The position numbers and the translations under genes are program-made. Positions 52,443 to 52,613 of a stretch of DNA of 52,613 bases are shown here, in pieces. The DNA comes from Prevotella sp. UBA1378 (GTDB lineage: Bacteria; Bacteroidota; Bacteroidia; Bacteroidales; Bacteroidaceae). Each line of letters begins with the position of its first letter. Within the stretch, counting starts at the first letter, position 1. Under the pieces are notes generated by a model. It saw nothing but the letters and a program-made list of their open reading frames with translations. It searched no databases and had not been told where the DNA came from. The stretch spans positions 63,837-116,449 of the forward strand of contig DBRC01000027.1 in NCBI GenBank assembly GCA_002305505.1. Reading direction: 5' to 3'.

Positions 52443-52613
52443 GAGTTCGGGATAAGCAATCTCTGTTTTGCATTTTAAAAAAGAAAGGATTGCTGCCCTA
52501 AAGGCAAGCGGTGGGCAGCAGGCGGATAATGTGGCAAAAAGATTTATAGCTATAAATCCGAGAAATATTGCAATAAATCCCGGAAATATTGCAATATTTG
52601 TTTCTGCCGAGGC
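52443..52613 (+). repeat. Contig-end palindromic repeat, right copy
   Basis: It starts with GAGTTCGGGATAAG (52443-52456) and continues with CGGTGGGCAGC (52509-52519) and GGCAAAAAGA (52533-52542). A perfect 18-bp palindrome GATTTATAGCTATAAATC (52541-52558) follows, then two direct copies of GAAATATTGCAATA 21 bp apart (52562 and 52583), ending GTTTCTGCCGAGG. The block order is the same as in the left copy read on the minus strand, so the two copies point outward at the two ends of the window. Confidence 0.75.

Noticed and set aside
1..52613. Prophage, integrative element, toxin-antitoxin or defence system
   Set aside because: No integrase, transposase, phage, nuclease or recognised defence genes are present. 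The gene content is core chromosomal.
1..52613. tRNA or rRNA genes
   Set aside because: No cloverleaf with a T-loop GTTCGA-type segment or rRNA signature was found by eye. A tRNA search program would settle this.

Overview
The window looks like one complete contig from a Bacteroidales genome (Bacteroidaceae or Prevotellaceae type; the exact genus cannot be read from the sequence). The signs are Bacteroidetes promoters (TTTG, 19-20 bp, TAnnTTTG) in front of many genes, the lipoprotein BamD, an Rpb6-type omega subunit, a FeoA-FeoB fusion, DUF4105, DUF4293 and DUF4468 proteins, a Bacteroidetes putative porin, and an arabinose cluster with a Nudix-type regulator. No rRNA, tRNA, CRISPR array, transposase or integrase gene was found. 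Most of the window is conserved chromosomal core.

Layout. 1-172 and 52443-52613 are two copies of one palindromic repeat, pointing outward, at which the contig ends. 197-6421 (minus strand) is an envelope block: a PpiD-like isomerase, a CNNM/CorC membrane protein, LptC, an outer-membrane protein and CoaX. 6511-13310 (plus) holds a DUF4105 protein, a degenerate alkaline-phosphatase-fold protein, SecA and a lone ABC ATPase. 13427-15970 is the FeoAB iron transporter. 15971-18833 holds a structured stretch, two paralogous small-RNA genes in inverted orientation, and rplU-rpmA and mltG between them. 18833-20483 (minus) is bamD-rpoZ-DUF4293. 20634-25950 (plus) is uvrB, a DUF4468 protein, a small membrane protein and a putative porin. 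25943-28762 contains an HD-domain protein and MenA on interlocked divergent promoters, a 22-bp-period palindromic array, a small membrane protein and an RluA-type pseudouridine synthase. 28986-33799 is an ABC-F protein, grpE-dnaJ and folC.

33904-50034 is a sugar-catabolic region. galM, an MFS sugar permease and galK handle galactose. After a terminator and an orphan two-TM protein comes an arabinose cluster: lipoprotein aldose epimerase, sodium:solute symporter, AraR, AraD, AraA, FGGY ribulokinase, secreted GH51 arabinofuranosidase, transketolase and RpiB. Together these release L-arabinose outside the cytoplasm, equilibrate its anomers, import it, convert it to D-xylulose 5-phosphate and pass it into the pentose phosphate pathway. 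A bidirectional terminator separates this from a minus-strand lysine-2,3-aminomutase-like radical SAM protein.

The most unusual signals are non-coding: the paired small RNAs (16279-16372 and 18488-18570), the palindrome array at 27600-27691, the contig-end repeat family and the interlocked menA/HD promoters. Among proteins, the secA-linked phosphatase-fold protein has lost nearly all catalytic residues, and the ABC-F protein has lost one of its two composite ATP sites.
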